Positions 16,753 through 27,494 are shown, counted from the stretch's first letter. The stretch: DNA of 64,000 bases from Serratia sp. UGAL515B_01 (GCF_033095805.1 NZ_CP109901.1:1860001-1924000), one strand, 5' to 3'. The notes: generated by a model from the letters alone, not told the origin. Numbers and translations: made by a program.

Positions 16753-18321
16753 TTATTCTGTTTCTTTTAGAGATTTACGATTACTCAAACCGTACTCACG
16801 CAGTTTATTGGCAATTGCCGTATGGGAAACCCCTAAGCGCTTGGCCAATTTACGTGTGCTTGGATAAGTTCGGTAAAGACGTGTCAAAATTGAGCGTTCA
16901 AAACGCTTACTAATCTCATCCAGTGACCCCTCCAACACTTCATCCCCCAGCGATAGTTCTACCTCGAACTCCGGCAGAATGATGTCCTGCGGACGCAGTT
17001 CATAACCGTTAGTTTGGGTCAGTGCACGATAAATAGCATTTTTTAACTGACGTACGTTACCTGGCCACCCATACTTGCAGAGAAAACTATTGAGATCGTT
17101 AGCTAACTTTGGTCTCGCAACACCCTGTTCATCGGCAAAACGTGCCACAAACAATTCTGCAAGTGGCAGGATATCCTGTGGGCGCTCGCGTAACGGCGGA
17201 ATTGTGATCGTCAACACGTTAAGGCGATAATAAAGATCTTCACGGAATTCGCCGCGCTGTACCAGTTCAGTCAGGTTTTTCTGGGTGGCACAAATCACCC
17301 GCACATCCACATGAACTTCATGCTCTTCTCCAACCCGTCGGAACGTACCATCATTGAGAAAACGCAGCAGTTTAGTTTGCATACGCGGTGACATCTCGCC
17401 AATCTCATCCAATAGTACCGAACCGCCATTAGCCTGTTCAAAAAAGCCTTTCTTGCCTTCCAACGCGTTCGGATAGGCACCTGCTGCGTGACCAAAAAGT
17501 TCGCTCTCAACCACATCGTCTGGTAACGCAGCACAGTTCAGTGCCAAGAAAGTCTGTTTGCCACGCGGGCTACGCAGATGACAAGCACGGGCTAAAATAT
17601 CTTTTCCCGTGCCAGTTTCGCCCACAATGAGCAACGGTGCATCAAGCATTGCCAGCTTGCGTGCCTGCTCAAGCACATGACGCATCTTAGAACTCACTGC
17701 AACAATATGGTCAAATTCGGCATCGTCATTTATCGATAGTTCCTGCAGTTGCCGTCCTATACGCGCGGTAGATTTAAGCATCACGACAGCCCCCACCGTT
17801 GCCTGCATCTGCTGTTCATCCTCAAGATAGATCGGCGTGATATCCAACAGAAAATCCTGACCACGGATCACCACTCGTTCGGCATGTGGTATCGCATTTT
17901 CATTTTCTAGCCAGCGGCCAAAGTTATAGCCACCAATAAGCTGAGCAGCCGTTTGATTACGTAGTTTATCTTCAGTGAAATTGAACAATGCCTGAGCAGC
18001 TGGGTTGGCCAACTCTACTCTGCCTTTCATATCGATAGAAAATACCGGTTCCGGCATCGATTCCAGCAATGCACGCAATGCCCGATGTTCACGTTCTGAC
18101 GGCATAAAGCTGACCGTGCGAACGTCGGTGACACCATTAATCCGTCTGATTTCAGCCATCAAGGCCCGGAATGTATCAAAGTCCAACTGGGAAAAATTCA
18201 GGTAAATACGGCTGGTAGGGGCAATTTCAATGCCACGCAGATCGATGCCGCGCGATACCAAGAGATCGAGTAGTTCTCGGGTGAGACCGAGACGGTCTTC
18301 GCAAAATACTTCCAAACGCAT
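16753..18321 (-). CDS. tyrR: Transcriptional regulator of aromatic amino acid genes TyrR
   Basis: A 522-residue regulator that represses or activates tyrosine, phenylalanine and tryptophan transport and synthesis genes in response to aromatic amino acids. Domains in order: ACT domain (residues 1-75, RLEVFCEDRLGLTRELL), PAS domain (about 78-190), sigma54-type AAA+ domain with Walker A GETGTGKD about 238 and ELFGHAAGAYPNA about 275, and a C-terminal Fis-like helix-turn-helix (STRKLAKRLGVSHTAIANKLR, about 490-512). The GAFTGA loop that contacts sigma54 is replaced by GAYPNA, in keeping with TyrR working with sigma70 polymerase. A possible TyrR box lies upstream, so autoregulation is likely. Confidence 0.96.
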   Translation of the reverse strand: MRLEVFCEDRLGLTRELLDLLVSRGIDLRGIEIAPTSRIYLNFSQLDFDTFRALMAEIRRINGVTDVRTVSFMPSEREHRALRALLESMPEPVFSIDMKGRVELANPAAQALFNFTEDKLRNQTAAQLIGGYNFGRWLENENAIPHAERVVIRGQDFLLDITPIYLEDEQQMQATVGAVVMLKSTARIGRQLQELSINDDAEFDHIVAVSSKMRHVLEQARKLAMLDAPLLIVGETGTGKDILARACHLRSPRGKQTFLALNCAALPDDVVESELFGHAAGAYPNALEGKKGFFEQANGGSVLLDEIGEMSPRMQTKLLRFLNDGTFRRVGEEHEVHVDVRVICATQKNLTELVQRGEFREDLYYRLNVLTITIPPLRERPQDILPLAELFVARFADEQGVARPKLANDLNSFLCKYGWPGNVRQLKNAIYRALTQTNGYELRPQDIILPEFEVELSLGDEVLEGSLDEISKRFERSILTRLYRTYPSTRKLAKRLGVSHTAIANKLREYGLSNRKSLKETE

Positions 18322-18397
18322 CAGTATTAGCCTTATCTCTGCGGGTTCAGGGATGACTGCTGATGATACTCTCTCCTGCCGAATGGAAGAAGCTATC

Positions 18398-18415
18398 TGT
18401 CAGTAAAAGTTGACA
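18398..18415 (-). promoter_or_regulatory. Candidate TyrR box upstream of tyrR
   Basis: TGTCAG-N6-TTGACA has the spacing of a TyrR box (TGTAAA-N6-TTTACA) with the outer TGT/ACA kept. It lies 77-94 bases upstream of the tyrR start codon. This would give autorepression as known in E. coli; the match is imperfect. Confidence 0.4.
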
Positions 18416-18509
18416 AAATTATGTTTTTGCATTGTGTTTGATGAATTTAAACACCGTCACATGACGCATATCTGTACCCGTGCTGGTTGACGCAGTGAAG
18501 CAGAGTAAC

Positions 18510-18535
18510 GTAGCCCCTCTAATCTGCAGGGCTAC
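18510..18535 (-). terminator. Hairpin after ycjF
   Basis: Stem GTAGCCC / GGGCTAC with a 12-base loop just downstream of the ycjF stop; no T run, so only a likely terminator of the psp-ycjXF operon. Confidence 0.45.
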
Positions 18536-18547
18536 GCGGATTACGTT

Positions 18548-19612
18548 CTACTTAGCCTGGCTTTCACTCTTCTTCATCGCGTCTTTCAACTGACCGACAA
18601 GTTGGCCACGGAAATCACTCAGTCTGGGCTTATCGCCCTCTAACCAAGGCAGCGGACGGCAAAGCTCCATCGCTTTAATACCCAAACGAGCCGTCAACAG
18701 ACCGGCACCAATACCTTGAGCAGCGCGTGCTGAGAGCCGTGCAGCGATATCTTGCGACATCCAGTCCATACCCACTTCCCGCACCAGTTCTGAAGCACCA
18801 GCAAAGGCGATGTTCAGCAATACCAACCGGAACAGACGAATACGACTGAAATAGCCCAGCTCTATGCCATACAATGCCGCAATGCGATTAATCAGACGAA
18901 TATTTCGCCAGGCGATAAATGCCATATCCACCAATGCCAAAGGGCTGACGGCGATCATCAAAGCAGATTCCGCGGCTGAGCGACTGATTTCCCGTCTAGC
19001 CTGGTTATCCAATACCGTCTGAACCAGCTTGGCATAAAGGGCCACGACCTCGCGATCGTTTTGCGTTTCATGTAATGAAGCCCGCCAGCGTTGCAGCGCC
19101 GGATGTCCCTGATCCATACCGGCCTGACGCGCCAGTTTTTCACAGAACTCACGCCCTTTTCCTAAACCGTGACTATGCAACAACTCTCGGGCGTCGTCGC
19201 GCTCTTGCGCACGCTGCCGCAAACGATGCAGTCGCCGCCACTCACCCACCACTGAGCCAATACCGGCAAAAATAATCAATCCACTAGCGACCCCGCCGCC
19301 CAGCGCTATCCAATCCTGCTGTACCCAAGAGGTATGTACCCACTGGATACCTTGAGCAACGATGCTAATACCAAACAGAGCCAATCCGGTATTAACCATC
19401 TTGCGCCATAGGCTTAGCTGCGGCTTTAGCGCGGCGTGAATGATCCCTTCGGCACGCCCTTCCTCTTCTTCTTCCCGCTCTGCTTCAGGAACCGCCGGAT
19501 AAAATGTCTCAGCCTGTCGTTCATTAAACGCTACCCCAGCACGCAACACTGGTTCTTGCGGCGTCTGTAGAGGTTCCTCAAAGTCGATACGCGGTTTTAG
19601 CGGCTCGCTCAT
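18548..19612 (-). CDS. ycjF: YcjF family inner-membrane protein (DUF697)
   Basis: A 354-residue membrane protein of unknown function, member of the YcjF/DUF697 family. The N-terminal 65 residues are acidic and soluble, followed by two hydrophobic segments at about 70-90 and 98-120, and a C-terminal DUF697 region (about 200-330) with further hydrophobic stretches. Its start overlaps the ycjX stop by 4 bases (ATGA), showing translational coupling. In E. coli ycjX and ycjF are expressed with the PspF-controlled phage-shock genes, and the layout here (pspD, ycjX, ycjF) is the same, so a role in inner-membrane stress is likely. Confidence 0.93.
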   Translation of the reverse strand: MSEPLKPRIDFEEPLQTPQEPVLRAGVAFNERQAETFYPAVPEAEREEEEEGRAEGIIHAALKPQLSLWRKMVNTGLALFGISIVAQGIQWVHTSWVQQDWIALGGGVASGLIIFAGIGSVVGEWRRLHRLRQRAQERDDARELLHSHGLGKGREFCEKLARQAGMDQGHPALQRWRASLHETQNDREVVALYAKLVQTVLDNQARREISRSAAESALMIAVSPLALVDMAFIAWRNIRLINRIAALYGIELGYFSRIRLFRLVLLNIAFAGASELVREVGMDWMSQDIAARLSARAAQGIGAGLLTARLGIKAMELCRPLPWLEGDKPRLSDFRGQLVGQLKDAMKKSESQAK

Positions 19613-21006
19613 CGTAATTTGTCTCCCAGTAAAAACTCCATCACCGCGTCAAGCCGGATATGTGGCAACGGCGTATCAACGCTCATTGTCCTTGGGCGAA
19701 AATCTTCAAAATGGAACCCTTGTTGCTGCCAGAATGCTTGACTTGGCAAACGTGCCGGTACCTCACCTGGAAATACGGTCAGAGGTGTTCCATCATTCAA
19801 ACGTTGGCCTTTCAGTGCATGAATACGCTGTCCATTGTGTTCAACCATCCCGCTCTCCGTTGCCTGTACCGAAGCCAAACCGACACAGTCCATACTGATG
19901 CCTTCAAACGCCGCATTCTGCCAGGCTTCCTGCACCAGTTGTTGTAAAAGGGACACCAGATTAGCGTGCTGATCGGCGGTAATGTGATCCGCTTTGGTTG
20001 CCGCGAACATCAGCTTGTCAATTGTGGGTGAGAACAAGCGACGGAATAGCGTTCGCTTGCCATAGTGGAAACTTTGCATCAGTTGGGTCAGGGCAAGCCG
20101 CATATCATTGAACGCATGCGGCCCACGGTTAAGGGGTTGTAAGCAATCCACCAGCACAATCTGGCGGTCGAAACGGACGAAATGCTCTTTATAGAAGGCT
20201 TTGACAACAGCGTGGCAGTAATAAGTAAAGCGGTCTCGCAGCATGCCGATATTGCTCTGTTTGTCTGCTTGGGCAAGATACGACTCCCCCAAGGTCTCTG
20301 CATTTGGCCATGGGAAAAACTGCAACGCAGGCGCTCCGGCCATCTCGCCGGGCAATACAAAGCGCCCAGGTTGAATAAAGTGCAACCCTTCCGCTTTACA
20401 ACGTAGCAGATAATCCGTGTAGGCCTGGGCAATAGCGGCCAGTTTGTTTTCATCTGCAACAGCCAACGGATCGAGATCGCGGCATAGAGATAACCAGGGT
20501 TCAGCCCATTTGGCACGATCGCCCTTTAATAAACCGGTCATTTGGCGCGACCAGCTCAGGTAATCCTGCTCCAGCATAGGTAAATCAAGCAACCACTCGC
20601 CGGGATAATCCACGATCTCTAGATAGAGAGTAGAGGTCTCTTTGAAGTGACGTAATAGGGAGTCGTTAGAACGATAGCGGATGGCAAGGCGGATTTCACT
20701 GACACCACGCGTTGGTGTTGGCCAGTTTGGTGGGTTGCCATAAAGTTGCGTTAACCCTTCATCATAAGTAAAACGCGCAACCCCGAGATCACGTTGTGGA
20801 ATACGCTTCACGCCCAGTAGGCGATCTTCACGCACAGGCGAAAACAGCGGCATGCGCGCACCGCTGTTAACATGAAGCAACTGATTGACCAACGCAGTGA
20901 TGAATGCGGTCTTACCGCTTCGGCTCAGGCCGGTTACCGCCAGACGCAAATTGCGATCCATTCCGCGGTTGACCAGCGAAGTAAACTCATTTTTCAGTCT
21001 TTTCAT
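19609..21006 (-). CDS. ycjX: YcjX family P-loop GTPase-like protein
   Basis: A 465-residue protein of the DUF463/YcjX family with a P-loop (GLSRSGKTA, about residue 26). It has the nucleotide-binding fold of dynamin-like or Ras-like GTPases and is known to be induced with the phage-shock response, but its precise work is unsettled. The start at 21006 is chosen because AAGGAG precedes that ATG and MKRLKNE is the family N-terminus; this overlaps the end of pspD by 20 bases. [13 protein letters not shown] about 125 and ATKADH about 330 are further nucleotide-binding type segments. It is coupled to ycjF by a 4-base overlap. Confidence 0.94.
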   Translation of the reverse strand: MKRLKNEFTSLVNRGMDRNLRLAVTGLSRSGKTAFITALVNQLLHVNSGARMPLFSPVREDRLLGVKRIPQRDLGVARFTYDEGLTQLYGNPPNWPTPTRGVSEIRLAIRYRSNDSLLRHFKETSTLYLEIVDYPGEWLLDLPMLEQDYLSWSRQMTGLLKGDRAKWAEPWLSLCRDLDPLAVADENKLAAIAQAYTDYLLRCKAEGLHFIQPGRFVLPGEMAGAPALQFFPWPNAETLGESYLAQADKQSNIGMLRDRFTYYCHAVVKAFYKEHFVRFDRQIVLVDCLQPLNRGPHAFNDMRLALTQLMQSFHYGKRTLFRRLFSPTIDKLMFAATKADHITADQHANLVSLLQQLVQEAWQNAAFEGISMDCVGLASVQATESGMVEHNGQRIHALKGQRLNDGTPLTVFPGEVPARLPSQAFWQQQGFHFEDFRPRTMSVDTPLPHIRLDAVMEFLLGDKLR

Positions 21007-21229
21007 TACTCTCCTTGGCATATCGCCCAAAGACTCTGCCCAACCCTTTGCGGAACAGCGGTTCCAGCAACATGGCTAACACAAAGCGAAGTGGCTTACG
21101 GCTGACCGCTTTTAGTAGCCACGATGTTGCTCTGGTAGGACCATAACTCATCAACGCAATGATGATCACGTTGGGTAATTTTTTCAATACTTTACCTGCG
21201 CCTTGTTTGAATGCGGAGGATTTGGTCAT
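20987..21229 (-). CDS. pspD: Phage-shock protein D
   Basis: An 80-residue small membrane-associated protein, the last of the pspABCD core. The start is the ATG at 21229 (MTKSSAFKQ), preceded by TAGGAC; longer frames that read in from upstream are not used. It carries a hydrophobic centre (PNVIIIALMSYGP) and the PLRFVLAMLLEPLF segment found in E. coli PspD (73 residues). Its role is uncertain, probably accessory to PspA/B/C at the inner membrane. It overlaps ycjX by 20 bases, as expected in an operon. Confidence 0.85.
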   Translation of the reverse strand: MTKSSAFKQGAGKVLKKLPNVIIIALMSYGPTRATSWLLKAVSRKPLRFVLAMLLEPLFRKGLGRVFGRYAKESNEKTEK

Positions 21230-21311
21230 GACAAACGTCCTAATGGGGAAAAGACGGTAGGTGCAGTACATGACCTGCGGAACACGCAGGCCAGTACCGC
21301 ATTCAAATAGT

Positions 21312-21749
21312 TCATAACTGGCGAAAACGGCTTTGTACGCCAAAAGTATCGGACGTAACGTAGCGTTCGACTTGACGCAGTTGCTGTTCACCACGACCCA
21401 GTTCGAATTCCAGTTGATCCAACAATTGACGCGGTGTCGCTTGATGTTCATCCCGATAACGGCTTGCAGGGACTTCATCCAGCATGAAAACCAGCGCGAT
21501 ATAAGCGATTATCGTGAAGAAAAACAGCCCGAAGAACAATGATAGTACGGCAATCACCCGGATCAAACGTACCGGCACGTCAAAATAGTGGGCAAGACCA
21601 GCACAGACGCCTTTCAGCATCCCTTCTTCAGGAACGCGATACAGCTTTTTATTCGCTAACGTATTGCCCTTGAAAGAATCGTTTCCATTGCTGTTGTATG
21701 AGTGATCGTTACGCTCGCCATAGTTCTCTCTTTCCTGGTGCTTTCTCAT
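21312..21749 (-). CDS. pspC: Phage-shock protein C, membrane sensor
   Basis: A 145-residue inner-membrane protein that, with PspB, senses membrane stress and releases PspF from PspA. The PspC domain is clear: KLYRVPEEGMLKGVCAGLAHYFDVPV (residues 36 to 61, shown here in parts: LYRVPEEGM, GVCAGLAHYF), then a long hydrophobic segment about residues 62-92. The N-terminal 30 residues are polar and longer than in E. coli. The C-terminal part (LLDQLEFELGRGEQQL) may form a short coiled coil. The ATG at 21749 overlaps the pspB stop (TGATG), with GGAGG upstream. Confidence 0.93.
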   Translation of the reverse strand: MRKHQERENYGERNDHSYNSNGNDSFKGNTLANKKLYRVPEEGMLKGVCAGLAHYFDVPVRLIRVIAVLSLFFGLFFFTIIAYIALVFMLDEVPASRYRDEHQATPRQLLDQLEFELGRGEQQLRQVERYVTSDTFGVQSRFRQL

Positions 21750-21976
21750 CACGATTGCCTCCAGTTAGGATGTTCCGCATCAAGAATATCTTCCAGTGCC
21801 TGTATGCGCTCACGCATACGCACTGCTTCCTCGGTCAACTGAGTCAACCGTTGCATTTCATGATGACTTAGTTGGATACCATTCTGTTGCCGGTTGCTAT
21901 AATGCAGCCAAAGCCAAATCGGCGCGACAAACAGCACAAAGATGGTCAATGGGATGGCAAGTAATAGAGCACTCAT
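21749..21976 (-). CDS. pspB: Phage-shock protein B
   Basis: A 75-residue protein with one N-terminal transmembrane helix (LLLAIPLTIFVLFVAPIWLW, residues 4-23) and a cytoplasmic amphipathic helix (QRLTQLTEEAVRMRERIQAL) of leucine-zipper type. PspB pairs with PspC to bind PspA under stress and free the activator PspF. Overlap with pspC indicates coupled translation. Length and sequence agree with E. coli PspB. Confidence 0.95.
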   Translation of the reverse strand: MSALLLAIPLTIFVLFVAPIWLWLHYSNRQQNGIQLSHHEMQRLTQLTEEAVRMRERIQALEDILDAEHPNWRQS

Positions 21977-22034
21977 TTTAATTCCTTCATATTAACCGTG
22001 ATATGGCGACCACACTTGGGTGGCCGCGTGTGCA

Positions 22035-22700
22035 TTATTCTGAGCGGTTCATTTTGGCCTTCAATGCTGCAATTTGCTCACTGATAGCATCGTCCGCTTT
22101 CAGTTCAGCAAATTCCTGGTCTAGGCTTTTATTTTTGCCAATGCTAATACTCTCAGCTTCCGCCTCCATATGGTCGATCCGGCGCTCGAAATGCTCAAAA
22201 CGCGCCATTGCCTCATCCAGTTTACCGCTATCCAGTTGACGACGAACATCGCGTGAAGAAGAAGCCGCTTGATGACGTAGCGTTAACGCCTGCTGACGCG
22301 CACGGGTTTCAGTCAGTTTGTTTTCCAATTCGCCAATTTCACTCTTCATGCGGGCCAGGGTTTCTTCTACCGTAGCAACCTCATGACTCAATGTTGCGAT
22401 AAGATCGGCCACTTTCTGTTTTTCAATCAACGCAGCACGCGCCAGATCCTCTTTGTCTTTGCGTAATGCCAGTTCGGCTTTATCTTGCCAATCATTGATC
22501 TGGTTTTCACCTTGTTCAATACGGCGTAATAACTGTTTTTTTTCTGCTAGGGCTCTAGCTGACGTAGAACGTACTTCTACCAGCGTGTCCTCCATTTCCT
22601 GGATCATCAAACGTACCAGCTTTTGGGGGTCTTCTGCCTTATCCAACAGAGTATTGATATTGGCGTTCACGATGTCGGCAAAACGAGAAAAAATGCCCAT
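22035..22700 (-). CDS. pspA: Phage-shock protein A
   Basis: A 221-residue ESCRT-III-like/Vipp1-related protein that has two jobs: as a small complex it binds and inhibits PspF, and as a large oligomer it coats and stabilises damaged inner membrane. The N-terminal amphipathic helix ([20 protein letters not shown]) is followed by a long coiled coil rich in Glu, Lys and Ala across residues 25-220. It opens the pspABCD-ycjXF operon and is divergent from pspF; a sigma54-type promoter sits between. Confidence 0.97.
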   Translation of the reverse strand: MGIFSRFADIVNANINTLLDKAEDPQKLVRLMIQEMEDTLVEVRSTSARALAEKKQLLRRIEQGENQINDWQDKAELALRKDKEDLARAALIEKQKVADLIATLSHEVATVEETLARMKSEIGELENKLTETRARQQALTLRHQAASSSRDVRRQLDSGKLDEAMARFEHFERRIDHMEAEAESISIGKNKSLDQEFAELKADDAISEQIAALKAKMNRSE

Positions 22701-22771
22701 AATTTACTTCCTCTTGATTATGATGGCGTATGAAGCGCCGCGTTAGTGATACTGCTTGTCGTAGAACCTAT

Positions 22772-22788
22772 ATCAAGAAGCATGCCAA
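22772..22788 (-). promoter_or_regulatory. Sigma54 promoter of the psp operon
   Basis: On the minus strand TTGGCATGCTTCTTGAT fits the sigma54 -24/-12 pattern (TGGCAY-N5-TTGNW). It ends about 70 bases upstream of pspA. The AT-rich stretch beyond it (about 22790-22825) is the place where PspF binding sites are found in E. coli. Confidence 0.8.
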
Positions 22789-22824
22789 GTTTTATTTGAT
22801 TGAAAAATAAAGACTATTTATTTT

Positions 22825-22852
22825 TTGACTCTCGCTGCGCTTACTGTAGAGT
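22825..22852 (+). promoter_or_regulatory. Candidate sigma70 promoter of pspF
   Basis: TTGACT at 22825-22830, a 16-base spacer and TAGAGT at 22847-22852, upstream of pspF. In E. coli pspF has its own sigma70 promoter inside the PspF binding region, giving autorepression; the same geometry is seen here. Confidence 0.45.
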
Positions 22853-22885
22853 GAGTGTTTTCACCAAACATTGGCGAATTTCATC

Positions 22886-23884
22886 ATGAGCGGACCGTTA
22901 GAGAACCTGTTGGGCGAAGCGAATACCTTTGTTGAGGTATTAGAGCAGGTTTCACAATTGGCGAAGCTGAACAAACCAGTGCTGGTGCTCGGCGAACGCG
23001 GGACCGGTAAAGAACTGATAGCACACCGTTTGCACTACCTTTCCAATCGTTGGCAAGGTCCGTTTATTTCCCTTAACTGCGCAGCGTTGAACGAAAACCT
23101 GCTGGATTCAGAATTGTTTGGTCATGAGGCAGGGGCATTCACCGGTGCACAGAAACGCCATCTTGGTCGCTTTGAACGCGCAGATGGCGGCACTTTATTT
23201 CTGGATGAATTAGCGACTGCGCCGATGCTGGTGCAAGAGAAACTGTTACGGGTGATCGAATATGGCCATCTGGAACGTGTTGGCGGTAGCCAACCGTTAC
23301 AAGTAGATGTCCGGTTGGTCTGTGCCACTAACGACAATCTTCCTGCGTTGGCTGCAACCGGTAAATTCCGCGCCGATTTGTTGGACCGCCTGGCCTTCGA
23401 CGTTGTGCAATTGCCTCCGTTACGGCAACGCCAGCAAGACATCATGTTGCTGGCAGAACATTTCGCCATCGGCATGTGCCGCGAACTGTTGTTGCCACTG
23501 TTTCCCGGTTTTAGCGAACATGCCCAAGCCACATTGCTCAGTTATAGCTGGCCTGGCAACGTGCGTGAGCTGAAAAATGTAGTGGAGCGCTCTGTTTACC
23601 GGCACGGTACAAGCGACGATATGCTGGATAACATCATCATTAACCCATTTTTACAGCGCTCAATACCAGACGATAAGGTGCCAGAGAAAACCAGTGATTT
23701 GCCTACATTGCCATTAGATTTTAAACACTGGCAACACCAGCAGGAAAAAGCCTTACTGGAAAAGGCATTGCAACAGAGCCGATTCAACCAGCGCAAAGCG
23801 GCAGCGCAACTGGGACTGACCTATCATCAATTGCGCGGCATGTTAAAAAAGCATGCGCTATTACCAGCGAATGAGCAGGACTGA
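22886..23884 (+). CDS. pspF: Sigma54-dependent activator of the phage-shock operon
   Basis: A 332-residue bacterial enhancer-binding protein lacking an N-terminal receiver domain. It has Walker A GERGTGKE about residue 37, the sigma54-contacting GAFTGA loop about 82, Walker B GGTLFLDE about 100, and a C-terminal Fis-type helix-turn-helix (NQRKAAAQLGLTYHQLRGMLKK). PspA binds and inhibits its AAA+ domain until membrane stress. The first ATG at 22886 is preferred over a TTG 15 bases upstream; neither has a clear ribosome-binding site. It is divergent from the pspABCD operon it controls. Confidence 0.95.
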   Translation: MSGPLENLLGEANTFVEVLEQVSQLAKLNKPVLVLGERGTGKELIAHRLHYLSNRWQGPFISLNCAALNENLLDSELFGHEAGAFTGAQKRHLGRFERADGGTLFLDELATAPMLVQEKLLRVIEYGHLERVGGSQPLQVDVRLVCATNDNLPALAATGKFRADLLDRLAFDVVQLPPLRQRQQDIMLLAEHFAIGMCRELLLPLFPGFSEHAQATLLSYSWPGNVRELKNVVERSVYRHGTSDDMLDNIIINPFLQRSIPDDKVPEKTSDLPTLPLDFKHWQHQQEKALLEKALQQSRFNQRKAAAQLGLTYHQLRGMLKKHALLPANEQD

Positions 23885-24002
23885 CCTTATTGAGCAAAAT
23901 TCAGCCACAACACTAAAATTTCAGTCATTTTGTTCAAGAGATTGGGCTGTTCGCCAGAGTGCGATACACTAATGTTATTGCTTAATAACCCATGAAGCGT
24001 CT

Positions 24003-25655
24003 ATGCGTGGTTTCCCCCTTTGGATAATGTCACTGTATTGCCTGGCAAACTCTGCTTTGGCTTCAACACCGACTACATCAAACACACCTCCTCCGCCAAC
24101 GGATATCCGGCAGAGCGGTTTTGTTTATTGTGTCAGTGGCATCCTGAATACTTTTAATCCACAGATGGCCAGCCGTGGTCTAATTGTCGATACCCTCGCA
24201 GCCCAGCTGTATGATCGGTTGCTGGACGTTGATCCTTATACTTACCGTCTTATGCCTGAGCTGGCGCAACGCTGGGAGGTTTTGGATAACGGTGCCACCT
24301 ACCGTTTCCATCTGCGCCGTGATGTGCCTTTTCAGACTACGGCCTGGTTTCAACCCACACGCAAAATGAATGCTGATGATGTCGTATTCAGTTTTGAGCG
24401 GGTTTTTAACCCACAACATCCGTTTCACGATGTAAACGGTGGTCAATACCCATATTTCGACAGTTTACAGTTCGCAGAATCGGTACAAAGTGTGAAGAAA
24501 CTGGACGATTTCACTGTGGAATTCCGTCTTCAAGCACCGGATGCGTCGTTTCTGTGGCATCTGGCAACACATTACGCCCCGATATTATCGGCAGAGTACG
24601 CGGCTAACCTGAAACAGAGCGGTTCACCAGAAATGATCGATCGCGAACCCGTGGGCACCGGCCCATTCCTCTTAAGTGAATATCGTTCTGGGCAATATAT
24701 TCGTCTGGCGCGTAATGAAGCTTACTGGAAAGGGAAACCACGCATGCCACAAGTGGTGATCGATATGAGTGCCGGTGGTACAGGCAGGCTGTCCAAGTTA
24801 CTGACCGGTGAGTGCGATGTGCTGGCATATCCTGCCGCCAGCCAACTCTCGATCCTACGCGACGATCCACGATTACGTCTAACGCTGCGGCCCGGGATGA
24901 ATGTTGCCTATCTGGCCTTGAATACCCGCAAACCCCCACTCGATAATCTGAAAGTCCGCCAGGCTATTGCGCTATCGATTAATAATCAGCGTTTGATGCA
25001 ATCGATTTATTACGGTACGGCAGAAACAGCCGCGTCTATCCTGCCACGAGCCTCCTGGGCATATGATAGTGATGCTCGTGTAACGGAGTACAACCCAGCC
25101 AAAGCGCGTGAACTACTCCGCGAAGCAGGTATTGAATCCCTGAATCTGAAGCTTTGGGTACCGACAGCATCGCAATCATACAACCCAAGTCCCTTGAAAA
25201 TGGCAGAATTGCTGCAGGCTGACTTAGCACAGGTGGGTATCAACCTCACTATTGTTCCGGTAGAAGGCCGTTTCCAGGAAGCTCGCCTGATGGAAATGAA
25301 CCACGATTTAACACTCACCGGCTGGTCAACGGACAGTAACGATCCAGACAGTTTTTTCCGACCTCTGTTGAGCTGTGCGGCTATCCGTTCTCAAACGAAT
25401 TATGCTCACTGGTGTGATCCTGAATTCGATGAGTTGTTGCAGGATGCACTAATATCCCAACAACTGTCACAACGTATCGATAAATATCAACAGGCGCAGA
25501 AAATTCTTGCAGAACAACTGCCATTACTGCCATTAGCATCATCCCTTCGTCTGCAAGCCTATCGTTATGATATCAAAGGGCTGGTATTAAGCCCCTTTGG
25601 TAATGCGTCGTTTGCTGGCGTGTACCGTGAACCGGCAGAAGAGGTGAAAAAGTGA
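24003..25655 (+). CDS. sapA: Periplasmic binding protein SapA of the Sap transporter
   Basis: A 550-residue solute-binding protein of the peptide/dipeptide family, first gene of sapABCDF. A signal peptide runs to about residue 21 ([20 protein letters not shown]), so the mature protein is periplasmic. SBP_bac_5 features are visible: [16 protein letters not shown] near residue 40, [13 protein letters not shown] and [16 protein letters not shown]. In Salmonella and Haemophilus Sap proteins contribute to resistance to antimicrobial peptides; in E. coli the system was linked to putrescine export. It overlaps sapB by 4 bases. Confidence 0.95.
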   Translation: MRGFPLWIMSLYCLANSALASTPTTSNTPPPPTDIRQSGFVYCVSGILNTFNPQMASRGLIVDTLAAQLYDRLLDVDPYTYRLMPELAQRWEVLDNGATYRFHLRRDVPFQTTAWFQPTRKMNADDVVFSFERVFNPQHPFHDVNGGQYPYFDSLQFAESVQSVKKLDDFTVEFRLQAPDASFLWHLATHYAPILSAEYAANLKQSGSPEMIDREPVGTGPFLLSEYRSGQYIRLARNEAYWKGKPRMPQVVIDMSAGGTGRLSKLLTGECDVLAYPAASQLSILRDDPRLRLTLRPGMNVAYLALNTRKPPLDNLKVRQAIALSINNQRLMQSIYYGTAETAASILPRASWAYDSDARVTEYNPAKARELLREAGIESLNLKLWVPTASQSYNPSPLKMAELLQADLAQVGINLTIVPVEGRFQEARLMEMNHDLTLTGWSTDSNDPDSFFRPLLSCAAIRSQTNYAHWCDPEFDELLQDALISQQLSQRIDKYQQAQKILAEQLPLLPLASSLRLQAYRYDIKGLVLSPFGNASFAGVYREPAEEVKK

Positions 25656-26617
25656 TTATCTTTACCCTGCGCCGTATGCTGTTACTGCTGATTACGCTGT
25701 TCTTCCTCACACTGGTCAGCTTCAGTCTGAACTATTTTACCCCGAGAGCCCCGCTAAACGGAGCTGCCTTACTGGATGCCTATCGGTTCTATTTTTTCAG
25801 CCTGCTGCATGGGGATTTCGGCGTCTCCAGCATTAATGGTCAGGCTATCAGCGAACAGCTGCGTGAAGTGTTCCCGGCCACCATGGAACTTTGCATTCTG
25901 ACATTCTCTCTAGCGCTGTTCATCGGTATACCGTTAGGCATTATTGCTGGAGTGATGCGTGGAAAATGGCAGGATACAGCCATCAGCACCTTTGCATTGC
26001 TGGGTTTCTCAATGCCAGTATTCTGGCTGGCATTGCTATTAATGCTCTATTTTTCACTCTATTTAGGATGGCTACCGGTTTCAGGCCGCTTCGACTTGTT
26101 GTATGAGGTCAAACCCGTGACAGGCTTTGCCTTGATCGACGCTTGGCTCTCTGACTCACCTTATCGCACCGAGATGATTAGCAGCGCGTTACGCCATATG
26201 GTATTACCCATCGCTGCACTGGCTGTCGCCCCTATCACCGAAGTGATCCGCTTGATGCGTATCAGCACAGACGATGTATTTGAGCAGAACTACATAAAAG
26301 CGGCCGCTACCCGCGGTCTTTCGCGGTTCACCATTATCCGCCGACACGTGTTGCATAATGCGTTGCCACCGATCATCCCGAAACTCGGGTTGCAGTTTTC
26401 CACCATGCTCACGCTGGCGATGATCACCGAGGTGGTATTCAGCTGGCCGGGACTGGGACGCTGGCTGATTAACGCCATCCGACAGCAAGATTATGCGGCG
26501 ATTTCTGCCGGAGTGATGGTCATCGGCACGTTGGTGATCACCATCAACGTCCTTGCAGATATTCTCGGTGCCGCAATGAGCCCGCTGAAGCATAAGGAAT
26601 GGTATGCACTTCGATAA
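25652..26617 (+). CDS. sapB: Sap ABC transporter permease SapB
   Basis: A 321-residue inner-membrane permease of the oligopeptide type, with about six transmembrane segments (for example 9-28, 76-98, 110-135, 240-262, 288-308). The cytoplasmic EAA loop that contacts the ATPases is seen at about 216-240 ([16 protein letters not shown]). Translation starts at GTG, overlapping the sapA stop codon (GTGA), and the end overlaps sapC by 14 bases, so it depends on coupling with its neighbours. Confidence 0.94.
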   Translation: MIIFTLRRMLLLLITLFFLTLVSFSLNYFTPRAPLNGAALLDAYRFYFFSLLHGDFGVSSINGQAISEQLREVFPATMELCILTFSLALFIGIPLGIIAGVMRGKWQDTAISTFALLGFSMPVFWLALLLMLYFSLYLGWLPVSGRFDLLYEVKPVTGFALIDAWLSDSPYRTEMISSALRHMVLPIAALAVAPITEVIRLMRISTDDVFEQNYIKAAATRGLSRFTIIRRHVLHNALPPIIPKLGLQFSTMLTLAMITEVVFSWPGLGRWLINAIRQQDYAAISAGVMVIGTLVITINVLADILGAAMSPLKHKEWYALR

Positions 26618-27494
26618 CGTATACCGCGAAAAGAAAATGCCAAGTCCTCTACTTTATACTTGGCGGATCTTTTACGCTGATACACTCGCTATGGTCGGAT
26701 TTTATGGCGTTTTGGCTCTGGTCCTGCTTTCTCTGTTTGGCAGCCTGCTGGCACCTTACGCTCTGGATCAGCAATTTCTTGGTTATCAACTACTACCACC
26801 TTCCTGGTCACATTACGGGAATGTGTCATTCTTTCTGGGAACTGATGATCTGGGCCGGGACATCCTCAGCCGCCTGCTAAGCGGCACCGCTGCTACCTTT
26901 GGTTCAGCGCTGATCGTCACCTTGGCTGCCGCTGCCTGTGGTGTGATCCTTGGCGTATTTGCCGGGGTCACTCATGGTCTGCTTTCCGCGGTGTTGAACC
27001 ATATTCTGGATACCCTGCTTTCCATTCCCTCATTGCTGCTGGCGATTATTGTTGTGGCGTTTCTCGGGCCAAAACTCGAACATGCCATGTTGGCCGTCTG
27101 GTTAGCGCTTTTACCCCGTATGGTGCGCACCATCTATAGCGCCGTACATGATGAGTTAGAAAAAGAGTATGTCGTCGCTGTTCGCCTAGATGGTGCTTCA
27201 ACGCTACAAATCCTGTGGTACGCAGTGATGCCCAATATTGCCGCAGTGCTGGTCACCGAGTTCACGCGAGCGCTATCGATGGCGATCCTCGATATCGCCG
27301 CACTGGGCTTCCTCGATTTGGGTGCGCAACTGCCCTCACCTGAATGGGGTGCAATGTTGGGTGATTCGCTAGAGCTGGTGTATGTCGCACCTTGGGCAGT
27401 GATGCTGCCCGGCGTGGCCATTTTGCTCAGCGTATTACTGGTTAACCTTTTGGGTGATGGAATGCGCCGTGCAATTAATGCGGGGGTGGAATAA
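26604..27494 (+). CDS. sapC: Sap ABC transporter permease SapC
   Basis: A 296-residue permease partner of SapB, again with about six membrane segments and an EAA loop near residues 190-208 ([16 protein letters not shown]). The family text [19 protein letters not shown] at residues 78-96 is typical of OppC/DppC-type permeases. The start overlaps sapB by 14 bases and the stop overlaps sapD by one base. It is full length compared with E. coli SapC. Confidence 0.94.
   Translation: MHFDNVYREKKMPSPLLYTWRIFYADTLAMVGFYGVLALVLLSLFGSLLAPYALDQQFLGYQLLPPSWSHYGNVSFFLGTDDLGRDILSRLLSGTAATFGSALIVTLAAAACGVILGVFAGVTHGLLSAVLNHILDTLLSIPSLLLAIIVVAFLGPKLEHAMLAVWLALLPRMVRTIYSAVHDELEKEYVVAVRLDGASTLQILWYAVMPNIAAVLVTEFTRALSMAILDIAALGFLDLGAQLPSPEWGAMLGDSLELVYVAPWAVMLPGVAILLSVLLVNLLGDGMRRAINAGVE

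Noticed and set aside
16753..18321. TyrR carrying GAYPNA in place of GAFTGA, considered as a sign of a defective sigma54 activator
   Set aside because: TyrR regulates sigma70 promoters and does not need the GAFTGA loop; the change is normal for this protein.
19662..19947. Open frames on the plus strand inside ycjX, and similar antisense frames across sapA, topA and pspF
   Set aside because: They lie antisense to conserved genes, lack ribosome-binding sites and encode no family pattern.
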